From Nitzschia sp. pyKryTriq1 (Eukaryota; Bacillariophyta; Bacillariophyceae; Bacillariales; Bacillariaceae), in assembly GCA_956465555.1 (NCBI GenBank), contig OY101124.1:1488001-1552000 (forward strand): DNA of 64,000 bases, written 5' to 3'. The stretch's first letter is position 1; every line of letters starts with the position of its first letter. This document shows positions 32,391 to 41,484 of the stretch, piece after piece. The notes below the pieces were generated by a model, which saw only the letters and a program-made list of their open reading frames with translations, ran no database searches and was not told the DNA's origin. Made by a program: the position numbers and the translations under genes.

Positions 32391-33827
32391 ATGGGGGACC
32401 AGACGGATAAACTCTCGAGTCTCTCAGGTCACAGCAAGCGGTCATCGCACGGAAAAGATGAATTCATGAGTGTGACCGTGCGAAAGGACGACCCCAAGCA
32501 AAAAGCTGGCATTCGGTTAGAGGCCGAGACGAACGGCCGAATTCGAGTCACAAATATCGCCCTCAACGGTTTGTTTGCCAACAGCGAGGTGGAAATTGGA
32601 GATATTGTCTTGAGCGTGAATGGCAAGCGACTGGCTCGAGGCGAAGAGCCGGATGTGCTCGTGGATGTCATCAAGAAGGCGACTTCCAAGGTCACTATGG
32701 TCGTCAAAAAGACAAACGTGGAGCCGAGAGTGGCAGAAAAGCCAAAGAAGGATGAAAGTAAGTCCCAAGACAACAACGTGAAGCAGCGAGACTCGTACTA
32801 CGAAGGTCAGTCCAAGCACAACGAGGATGGAAGTCTGGCCTTTACGACAGCTGCGGATGTGAAAAAGAAGAAGAAGAAAAAGAAGAAGGAAATCATATCT
32901 TGCACAATTACTGCGAATAAGGAAGATCAAGAGGCAACCGACGACATCGATGAGACAGCCGGTCTTTCATTTGTTGTGCAGAATAAGTTACTTTTTCTGT
33001 GTGGCATTGCCAAGGATAGTGTCTTTCAAAGGACAGAGCTCGCAGTCGGCGATCGGGTTCTCTCGATCAATGATTGCAACTTTCGCGCGTATGCGGATGC
33101 CAACTTTGCGTCTCGGAACGTCATCAAATCCGCCAACGCCGTCACACTTGTGGTTGAGAAAGGAGTAGCCGGTTTTACTCCTGTAGCAGCCACTGAAATC
33201 CCTGATCGCAGCAAGACCCCAACTCGGAGACGGCGTAATAGCAAAGACGGAAGGCGGTCAGTGAGTCGAGATGGTAAACGTTCCGTGAGCCGAGATCGAT
33301 CACGCTCGAAATCCAGAGGGCCCAAAACGGACGAGGAAGATGCAAAACCCTTAAGACGCAAACTCAAGAATAAGAGTACACTCTCGGCAAAATCCGACAA
33401 TACGTCAGACAATGAGAGCACTGACAGTCTCAGCGGTGGAAGCTTTGGAGGTGAAGACGATGATGAAGTTGCAGAGCTAGGCCTTCCTATGGGACGCTCA
33501 AACTACAAAGAGGTGGTCATTGTGGCACCCAAGGCATTCTCAGCGCAAGAAGTGGGCGTTCTGTTCGAGACCAAGAAAAATCGATACATTGTTGTCAAGG
33601 AGATCCAGGAGAACAGCATCTTTACGAATACTTCCCTGGAACCCGGCGACATTATCTTGGAGATTAATGACGTTGATTATCGTAGGAATCCAGACAAGCT
33701 ACATGCTTGGAAAACTTGTAAGAAAACAAAGGAGACAGTGACTATGCTGGTCTGGAAGGAGGACGCCAAGTTCAAACAACAGGAATTCAACCTGGATGGC
33801 TCCATTTCCAACCTCGAGTGGCAGTAG
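32391..33827 (+). CDS. Scaffold protein with three PDZ-like domains and an RS-rich linker
   Basis: A 478-residue protein starting MGDQTDKLSS. PDZ-like domains: first at about residues 25-105 (loop KAGIRL, then EIGDIVLSVNGKRL), second at about 175-265 (loop TAGLSF, then VGDRVLSINDC), third at about 370-455 (loop EVGVLF, then LEPGDIILEINDVDY). Between them lie a Lys-rich run (KKKKKKKKKEI, about 163-173) and an Arg/Ser linker (SVSRDGKRSVSRDRSRSKSR, about 290-310) with possible kinase sites and nuclear-speckle character. Same-strand neighbour of a four-PDZ gene, so an old local duplication is plausible, though the domains have diverged. An AATAAA word near 33891 probably ends the transcript. Confidence 0.82.
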   Translation: MGDQTDKLSSLSGHSKRSSHGKDEFMSVTVRKDDPKQKAGIRLEAETNGRIRVTNIALNGLFANSEVEIGDIVLSVNGKRLARGEEPDVLVDVIKKATSKVTMVVKKTNVEPRVAEKPKKDESKSQDNNVKQRDSYYEGQSKHNEDGSLAFTTAADVKKKKKKKKKEIISCTITANKEDQEATDDIDETAGLSFVVQNKLLFLCGIAKDSVFQRTELAVGDRVLSINDCNFRAYADANFASRNVIKSANAVTLVVEKGVAGFTPVAATEIPDRSKTPTRRRRNSKDGRRSVSRDGKRSVSRDRSRSKSRGPKTDEEDAKPLRRKLKNKSTLSAKSDNTSDNESTDSLSGGSFGGEDDDEVAELGLPMGRSNYKEVVIVAPKAFSAQEVGVLFETKKNRYIVVKEIQENSIFTNTSLEPGDIILEINDVDYRRNPDKLHAWKTCKKTKETVTMLVWKEDAKFKQQEFNLDGSISNLEWQ

Positions 33828-34065
33828 GCCGACGCACGCACACAAAGCTACGGGATCATATGCCTCCGAAATTATATCATTCTAACATCAAATAAAGTAT
33901 AGAACAAAGTCAAAGTTGCTATTCGTATTATTCACCACCGTATAGGGATCGACGACTAGAAAGTATCCCCTATGTCCTGGATTGCAGCATGGCATTGCCA
34001 CAATGTATTTCTCAACAGATTAAACCTTCGCCTGTGCAAGATTACAAGACCAACCATCGTTTCGT

Positions 34066-34797
34066 TTACTTGTGGGTCCACTTAAAGACACGTGTCTTGG
34101 ATTCTTCGAAATCAATCCCTTCCGGCTGAAATCCTCGGGTTGTGATAAATCCACCCTCCATGCCTGATATACCCACAGGGAAGTACAATGCCTGTGTTTC
34201 ATTTTCTTCGAATTCGATACCTTCTACACCCTGCAACAGGCTTTTGACCTTGCTCAATTGCTCCGAAGGAGCAGCAACGACGACTTTGACCGACAAGCAC
34301 GCTGCACCGACGTCATCGCTTACATTCATGACCTCAGTCGGGTGGGAAGAACCCGACCAATCGACAAAGAAAGGAACTAAGCCGCCAAGTTGATGCCCTC
34401 TGAGGAAGACCCACTTCCATTTGAGGACATTCCCATTCGAGGTTGTTCTCGACATCTTCATGACTTCCGTGGGTTCCATACCCAAAGATTTAGCTTTGGC
34501 TCTTACTCCCTCCAAGTTGCTAGTTCGGATTGCGAAATGATAAGGCGTCAACGACAATCCTGACCCATGCATGGAGAGCATCTCGTTTCCCAGCCCAGTG
34601 GAATTGCTGGGATCGGGAGCCAATAGTTCAATGTAGGTTTTCGAATTCAGGACACCGACCAGCGCATTCTTAGTCCCCAGAGTTGGGTGCTTGCCACCGG
34701 GAATCGGCTTCGTGTGCAGGTTCTTATGAAAATCGTTGATATCTCTTTCCAAGTCATAGGAGGCGATTACTACGTGATCCAGAGTCCAATCCGACAT
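34066..34797 (-). CDS. Glyoxalase/VOC-superfamily protein, copy 1 of tandem pair
   Basis: 243 residues from the start MSDWTLDHV, which is shared with the neighbouring copy; the frame is open upstream to 35052 but crosses a run of 13 G. The N-terminal half fits the glyoxalase-like (Glyoxalase_3 type) VOC module: LDHVVIASYDLE with a conserved His at residue 7, GGKHPTLGTKNAL and TYIELLAPD. The second half (VGAACLSVKVVVAAP, GGFITTRGFQPEG) looks like a second betaalphabeta repeat. Substrate unknown; VOC proteins are usually metal-dependent lyases, isomerases or dioxygenases. Confidence 0.8.
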   Translation of the reverse strand: MSDWTLDHVVIASYDLERDINDFHKNLHTKPIPGGKHPTLGTKNALVGVLNSKTYIELLAPDPSNSTGLGNEMLSMHGSGLSLTPYHFAIRTSNLEGVRAKAKSLGMEPTEVMKMSRTTSNGNVLKWKWVFLRGHQLGGLVPFFVDWSGSSHPTEVMNVSDDVGAACLSVKVVVAAPSEQLSKVKSLLQGVEGIEFEENETQALYFPVGISGMEGGFITTRGFQPEGIDFEESKTRVFKWTHK

Positions 34798-35376
34798 GTT
34801 TACTTTCTCTCTTCTTATCGTTACTGTTGTCTTCCGATGAAATGAATGAGATGCGGGGACGTGCCAACTCGAATCTCGCCGTCTGGTGACGAGAAGTATC
34901 TTGTCTTGTTCTGAGAAAGGAGTCATCATAGTAGTCATCATTCCGTCATTCTCACTATTATGCCACTCTGAGGCCGTCGGCTGACGGACAGACCTACCGG
35001 CGTCCTTTAGGGGATTTTTTTGGGGGGGGGGGGGGACCCAGCATAGGCTCACAGCCTCTCAAACCCTCCCTACCTGAGAAGTGAATTGTCTCGGAACCGG
35101 TACTCAATAATATCCTTGGGCAGACTTAGACTACTTTTCCGTCCGATACTTCAGAAAAGTAGTAAACTCCACTCTGTAGTAGACCATCTAGTAGTGCTAT
35201 ACAATAGGTGATATTCTAGTAAGGCGACCTACTACTAGATTGATTGATCCATTCCCCATTCCCTCATCATACTGCTCCTCGTCGTATTATGCAGTTCTTT
35301 CTGCTTTTCCTCAATGTCTTTCACCCCGCTCAAAATGATAGCGCGATTATTCCCCCCCCCTAGTAGCACCCGAATT
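34798..35376. other. Spacer between the VOC copies, with a poly-G run
   Basis: Holds the promoter of copy 1. A run of seven T directly followed by 13 G lies near 35015-35035; long G runs are prone to sequencing error and to quadruplex formation. A C run lies near 35352. Frequent agtag/ctact words. Confidence 0.6.
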
Positions 35377-36108
35377 CTATTGCTGAGTCCATTCGAATAT
35401 ACGTTTGCTAGATTCCTCGAAATCAACACCTTCGGGTTGATATCCTCGCAATGTGATTAATCCACCCTCCATTCCTGAAATACCCATAGGAAAGTACAAT
35501 GCAGGTATATCATGCTCTTCAATTTCAACCCCATCCACATTCTGCAGGAGACTCTTTAGCTTGCTCAAATACTCCAAAGGAGTAGCGACGATGACTTTTA
35601 ACGATAAGCAGGCTGCACCCACATCTGAACTGACATCCATCGCTTCCGTCGGGTGTGGTGATCCGGACCAGTCGACAAAGCATGGCACCAGACCACCAAG
35701 ACCATGCCCTCTAAGAAACACGCACTTCCACTTGAGCAATTTGCCATTTGTTGTCTTTCGTGACATATTCTTTATTTCCGTAGGTTTCATCCCCAAGGAC
35801 TTTGCTTTGGTTCTCACGCCTTCCAAATTAGTCGTTCGGACTGCGAAATGGTACGGTGTCAATGATATCATGGACCCATGCACGCCCATCATTTTATTCC
35901 CCAATCCCTTCTTATCGCTTGGATCTGGAGCAATGAGTTCGATGTAGGTTTTCGAACCCTCGACGCTTACCAAGGCGTTCCTTGTGCCCATGCCCGGGTG
36001 TTTGCCACCAGGAATCGGTTTGGTTTGCAGAAATTTATGAAAGTCGTGGATATCACTCTCGAGGTCATATGAGGCGATGATCACATGATCCAAAGTCCAG
36101 TCCGACAT
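35377..36108 (-). CDS. Glyoxalase/VOC-superfamily protein, copy 2 of tandem pair
   Basis: 243 residues, same start and length as the neighbouring copy and co-linear with it throughout (MSDWTLDHVIIASYDLE, GGKHPGMGTRNAL, TYIELIAPD, LRGYQPEGVDFEES). The open frame extends 84 codons upstream to 36360 with a repeated motif SPTNKSSPTNKSS; whether this is a real N-terminal extension or leader is open. Amino-acid differences are spread evenly, so the duplication is not very recent. Confidence 0.8.
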   Translation of the reverse strand: MSDWTLDHVIIASYDLESDIHDFHKFLQTKPIPGGKHPGMGTRNALVSVEGSKTYIELIAPDPSDKKGLGNKMMGVHGSMISLTPYHFAVRTTNLEGVRTKAKSLGMKPTEIKNMSRKTTNGKLLKWKCVFLRGHGLGGLVPCFVDWSGSPHPTEAMDVSSDVGAACLSLKVIVATPLEYLSKLKSLLQNVDGVEIEEHDIPALYFPMGISGMEGGLITLRGYQPEGVDFEESSKRIFEWTQQ

Positions 36109-36709
36109 GCTGAATGATGTTGTCTCTATCGACGATTTATTTGTAGGCGACGATTTATTCGTAGGCGAGGGTGTAGATAAAATAGAAGAAATGCGAATGC
36201 TTTGATGTGTACCCCCGACCTGATCGCAAACATCCAACACAACAACTAACTTATTGAGTTTTGAGCGATGCGGGCCCTTCGACTTTTTGGTGGTACACGC
36301 TACTCGTACGAGTAACATACTCGTAGTATGCACTGGATAGTCATTCAAAATTCGGCCCAATGAGAAATAATGACCTTCGGAATGGCAACGATCCCAATGC
36401 TGACTTGTCCCAATAGTACTCTGAATTATTTAACCTACCACTAGAGTGCGAAATAAGCCCCCGCTGGACCAAACATATCAACACACGCACGCACTTTAGT
36501 GCACTGAAGTCTTCTATTACTACTACCTGTACGAAGAATCATTTGGATCAACTGCGATTGTAGCTATGATCGGACTGACAGCATCTGTTAAGAGCTCCTA
36601 CTACTATCATAACTGCTGTATTTATTTCAACTCAGCAATACATGGGGAAATATATACGTATCCTGCTCTAGTCAATAATGAAGGCAATATGCTGTACGTA
36701 CTAGTATTA
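36109..36709. other. Spacer between VOC copy 2 and the MYND gene
   Basis: No supported gene. Contains the promoter of VOC copy 2 and the 3' flank of the MYND gene. Confidence 0.5.
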
Positions 36710-38809
36710 CTAGGGTTTCATAGTCTTCATCAACGCCGCTTGCCAGAGCCTTGGATTCTTTTGCATTTGGGCCGCACCATCCTGTCCCAAGGACGACCGG
36801 ACAACTTCTCGTTGGGCCACAAGCCATTTCTCAGTATTTGGGGCCTTGGCAACGGCAGGTATAAGTGGTGCTGTATCGGGAGGAAAGGTCATGAGATTGC
36901 CTGAGAAACCCTCTGTATCAGAAAACCCAACAAACGACACCGTGAGAGCCCCAGCACTCTTGTTACGTTTCATGACCTTCTCACCCAGTACCACAGCTTC
37001 CTCGTCTTGAATGTACAGCTTCGCAAACTCGTCCAGCGTATATATCTTGAGGAGAGGTGTAAATTCGCACATGTCAATGACTACCAAGCAGTCAAGAACA
37101 GAGAATCCCTTGAGTCTGTAGTAGTGATAATAATATGTAGAAGTATCCAGTATCCAGTATGGCAAGCGTTAGTACTCGGCAACCATCTGGAAATCTCCAT
37201 GCGCTGTGTCGTGTACTTACGAGGCTTGTAATAGCATTTTAGAAATATGCAGTGCGAAAATCTTCTTTCCATCCGCCATGAGTTGTTCGGGTGTTTGTGC
37301 GACTGGCTCTTTTCGTTTCGAGGCGCAGTCCATTTGATGGATCATCCAATTTAGTCGCTGACATTCTTTGGAACAATACACGATCGTTTTGCAAAAGGGG
37401 CATTTATGAATCTTCTGTGGTGTTGTCTTTTCTTGACAAAATGCGCAAGTAGTATCGTCTTCTGGAGGAGGTTTGATCATGGGATTTTGCAGGACTTTTT
37501 GCAAGCTGACGATTGGCGGTAATAATAGTGGATGTCGATCTTGAATGCGTTCGATCTTGGCACGAACAGCAGGGGCCACATCTTGCAAAGCCTTTTGTGT
37601 GTCGTCCAGAATCACGCACACTGAAATCGTCCGGATTGACGCTTCCAAGGTGGTAGCAACCCGTGAATCATTGGCATCGCAACATTCCACAAAATAGTCC
37701 AATAGTCCCGCGCGTATTGCCTTGGCCACGTTGTAGTCCACGGGAGCTTGTCTGCCCCCAATGTTGGGTGTCATCAAGCTGGCACCTATAGTGACCAGCC
37801 CGGTAAGAATATTTTCGATAAAGAATCGATCCCTTGTCAATTGGGCATACTGAATTAAATGCTGCCGACAAACGCCGACCAGGATCTCGGATGTCGAATC
37901 GACACCAAAGGGACCCGACAATCTCTCGGCTTTGTCAAACAGAATGATAAACAAAGTCAAGGCAGCGGAATATCCTCCTTCATACCATCCTTCTCGATGT
38001 GACTTTAGCTGTAACAAAGGCAATAGTCCCGTCATGAGTCTGATCTCGTGTTCCGGTCGAATGGGAGTTCCGGCATAACTTTCAATCAAGGTTGGGTTTT
38101 TCGGCCCTCGCTTGGTCCATAGAACTTTGATCGAACAGGCACAAAATGTAGCCGCCGTGCCGACAATGTCTGGTTTGGGGATACGATCGTCTCGTTGCTC
38201 CGAAAACGCGCGTATTTCTCGAACAATCTCAGGCTCTGCCATGGGAAGATAGAGCACCCTCACCAAGAAACCTTGCAGCATTTTTTGTTTCAATAAAAAG
38301 TCCCCGATCCGTTCAAAGTTGCTCGACAGGAGGCTGTATAGAATGTTACAAAAGAACATGATTGATTTCATCCAGATATCCCTGGACCCAAATAGTTCTC
38401 TCGTTTCCATGTTGTTCATATCCTGAAAGAGCGGGCCCATGTTGATGATGATCTTGTATTGAATATCCCGCGCCAAGGAAGGAGGCTGCAGAAACCCGTC
38501 TTCGCAAAAGTTGTTCAAGATATTGAGCCACACGGAAGGGCAAGGAATTTGATCATCTAGGCCAGAAGGAGGCAGGACTTCCCGAAAGGGCTTATCGGTC
38601 TTGATGATGAATTCCAGCAGTCGGTCGACGGCTCCAGCTTGAACGACTTGCGAGCGATACTTGGCGTTGGGGCTCACTCCCAGCGCTTCCGTGGCCAACC
38701 GATCGCCTTGACCGATTTTGGCGACCACGCTACTAGGAGATTCGGTTCCCCATGTCGTCTGGACGTAGTTTAGCAAGTCGCCGGTGGTGTTTGATTTTTG
38801 GTTCGACAT
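36710..38809 (-). CDS. MYND zinc-finger protein, two exons
   Basis: Exons complement of 37221-38809 and 36710-37115, joined across a 105-bp intron (donor GTAAGT, acceptor CTACTACAG) in matching phase, giving 664 residues. Residues 1-450 are helical, probably armadillo/HEAT-like, without a recognised catalytic motif. A MYND finger follows at about 457-497: CAFCQ...CPFC...YCSKECQ...HQMDC, with the C-x2-C, C-x2-C, C-x3-C, H-x3-C spacing intact. The region after it crosses the intron and ends in a 150-residue tail (LKIYTLDEFAKLYIQDEE). MYND fingers bind proline-rich peptides, so a protein-interaction role is likely. No SET domain is present, so it is not a SMYD methyltransferase. Confidence 0.85.
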
Positions 38810-39443
38810 GCTGGTTATTAGTTATTAGTTGTCTTGTTTGTACTGTACCGGTAGCTTGTTTGTGTCCTCCACTGTGCTGCTTTTCGAACTATCCTTTTGG
38901 TGTGTCGGTATTGTTGTTGTTGTTCTTGTTGGAAGGAGATTTTGAAGGTCATTTTCTTTCATGATCCTCGGTCATCATCGACCGTCCGTGGTCCGTGACC
39001 GTCAATCGAGTCGTATCAGTCGAGCTAAAGAGGTTTCTTCGTTCACGTTCGTCCATCGTACGCGACAATGGCCTTTCGAGTTCGCCCGCAGGAGGAAAGC
39101 TCATAACCTGATCTGGTGGGTGCATGCACGAGGCACGTTCCCACCACGTGCATTATTTTTTGAGTGGTTTTGATGCGACGAGGAGGCGAGAGGGAGAAAA
39201 GAGTTTGTGGACGCAAAAAAGTGGCGCCTCATTCCTTCTTCTTCTCAATAAGCAAAGCAAAAAATAAGTCAGTCCGTCCATTTTATTTTATGCTTCCACT
39301 TGTCCATTCTATTCTCTTGGTTTGGTGTGTGTATGAACGCTAGCCGAAGAACTCCAAGCAGCAACCAAGCATACCGCATCAAGAATCTTTCTTCTTTCCC
39401 TTTTCGTTTTCTGTTAATAACAGCAACAACAATAACAGCAACA
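38810..39443. other. Divergent spacer between the MYND and phosphoserine phosphatase genes
   Basis: Promoters of both genes. The frame of the phosphatase gene is open from 39300. No independent gene. Confidence 0.5.
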
Positions 39444-40346
39444 ATGTTGAGCCTCCGAGCCGCCCGCGCATTTACTACCACTACCACTATTGTTTCCCGA
39501 ACAACAAGAACCAATCATCATTTCCGTTTCGCGGCACCTGCTGCACGTACACGAGCCATGATGATGTCGACGGCGCCAACAATCGAACAAGACGATAATA
39601 CTACGCTCCTCTCGCCCCCCTTTGATAGTATTACGCAAGGAGGTCAAATTGGAAATGCTGTGGAACTCGCCATGACGTCCTTGTACAAGGCCGACGCGGT
39701 CTGTTTCGACGTCGATTCGACTGTCATTGCCGAAGAGGGCATTGATGTTCTAGCGGAATATCTAGGAAAGGGTGAAGAGGTGGCTGCTCTGACTAGGGCC
39801 GCCATGGAAGGAGGTATGGCCTTTCAAGATGCCTTGCAAGCACGTCTCGACTTGTTGCGACCCTCCCGACAGTCGATTTTGCAGCTCCTGAAAGAACAAC
39901 CCTTTGTATTGACCGATGGTGTGAAAGATCTCATGCATGCCTTGCAACGAAAGAAAGTGGATATTTGGCTGGTCAGTGGTGGATTCCGTATCATGATTGA
40001 ACCGGTCGCCAAGCAGCTGGACATTCCAGTGGAAAATATCGTTGCCAACACGCTGCTCTTTGACGAAAACGACGATATTGGAACGTATCAATCCTTTGAT
40101 CCGACCGAACCGACCTCGGCGGACATGGGGAAACCAAAGGCATTGACAGCCATTCAAGCGAAAAAGGGATACCATACGATGGTCATGGTGGGGGATGGAG
40201 CGACCGATGCTCAAGCCAAGCCTCCTGCCCAAGCGTTTATTGGATTTGGAGGTATCGTAGAGCGGGCGGCCGTCAAGGCCAAGGCCGATTGGTTTGTGAC
40301 AGACTTTACCGATATGACCAAGATTGTGGAACGGCGTAGTATTTAG
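39444..40346 (+). CDS. Phosphoserine phosphatase (SerB-type), organelle-targeted
   Basis: HAD-superfamily enzyme of 300 residues that hydrolyses O-phosphoserine in the last step of serine synthesis. All four HAD motifs are present: FDVDSTV (nucleophile Asp89, acid Asp91), VSGG, the Lys in GKPKAL, and VGDGATDAQA (Asp251). EEGIDVLAE and AMEGGMAFQDAL are specific to PSP. The first about 50 residues (MLSLRAARAFTTTTT) form an Arg/Ser/Thr-rich, acid-free targeting sequence, more mitochondrial or plastid-like than secretory. The start at 39444 was chosen over the in-frame Met at 39300 because it begins this presequence. Confidence 0.92.
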   Translation: MLSLRAARAFTTTTTIVSRTTRTNHHFRFAAPAARTRAMMMSTAPTIEQDDNTTLLSPPFDSITQGGQIGNAVELAMTSLYKADAVCFDVDSTVIAEEGIDVLAEYLGKGEEVAALTRAAMEGGMAFQDALQARLDLLRPSRQSILQLLKEQPFVLTDGVKDLMHALQRKKVDIWLVSGGFRIMIEPVAKQLDIPVENIVANTLLFDENDDIGTYQSFDPTEPTSADMGKPKALTAIQAKKGYHTMVMVGDGATDAQAKPPAQAFIGFGGIVERAAVKAKADWFVTDFTDMTKIVERRSI

Positions 40347-41484
40347 CATTGTTGTTGTTGAGTAAAAGTACTACTAGAGATATCTATTGCGAAATAGTAC
40401 TTTGAATTCGAAAATGATGGTCTAGCTGATAGAAGATCATACTGTAATATTACTTACAATGGCGGGTCTCTCGATCGGACAAGAATTCTCTGTATATATT
40501 ACGAATAATAACACTCGTACTGACTGTCTGACTGTCTATCCATAGAGTAGAAGCAGCAGCAAGAAGCAGATCTGGAAACGAAAGTCTCTTGGTTTCGCCG
40601 GCGCAGGTTGGATGTTATAGTAGACTCCACCATCTTTTCTCTAGAGTAGAGCTAGAGAGCTCTACTCACTAGTACTTCGTCGGTAATGATGGGATGAATA
40701 GAGGTAGAAGAAGCTTTGTAAAACTTGGATACAAGCAGACCTTGAAACCGGTACCCGCTTTACCAGGTACTGTACGGTAGCTGTAGACATACATCGTACA
40801 GGTACTAGTAGTAGAGTGACCACTGCCGGTACCTGGTACCCCTGGTACCTGTAGCTGGGGTAGACGATGTGCATTCGAATGAATCATCACCGTCATCGTC
40901 AGTCCATCGTCTGTCATCATTCGCTCGAATCCGCAATGTCAGTCACGAAAGTTATAAATACTATTTATCATCGAATAAAAATGAATGATAACATCCACGG
41001 CAAGTCCATGGCACGCGCATACATCTATAAAATATAACCATAAGTGAATACTGTCCATTCTAGCCAAGCCAATCCATCGAGCCTGTCATCGGAGTTGGTA
41101 GCCGTTGATTAGAGTAGTGTACATCATGCTACAACTACTGCGGCGCGCCAAAAAACAAACCGCGGGCTTTCTTATCGGAAAATTTTTTTGGTGCAAAATC
41201 AACACAACGCATCTTTCATCGCACGCACCATTCTTCATATCGAACCCAAAAGGCAACGATCAACAGAAAGAGGAGAGAAGTGGAAGCGTTGTACTGTGGG
41301 AGTACGAATACTGGGTAGCTTGGAGGACCGACATTCTGACAGTACTCTCTGGCCATTGTTAGTTCTTGTAGGCGCTGGATTGTTTGTTTATTCCCAGCAA
41401 AGCACCACCGCGGACTGACGATTAACTCACAATAACGCCACCATCACACCACAACACATCACAACACAACACAACACCACCAGC
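40347..41484. other. Spacer between phosphoserine phosphatase and SPX-MFS genes
   Basis: No supported gene. Shows ggtaccnggtacc words near 40745-40855. The sequence right before the next gene is a CA-rich run (acaccacaacacatcacaac, about 41446-41465), probably 5' UTR. Confidence 0.5.
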
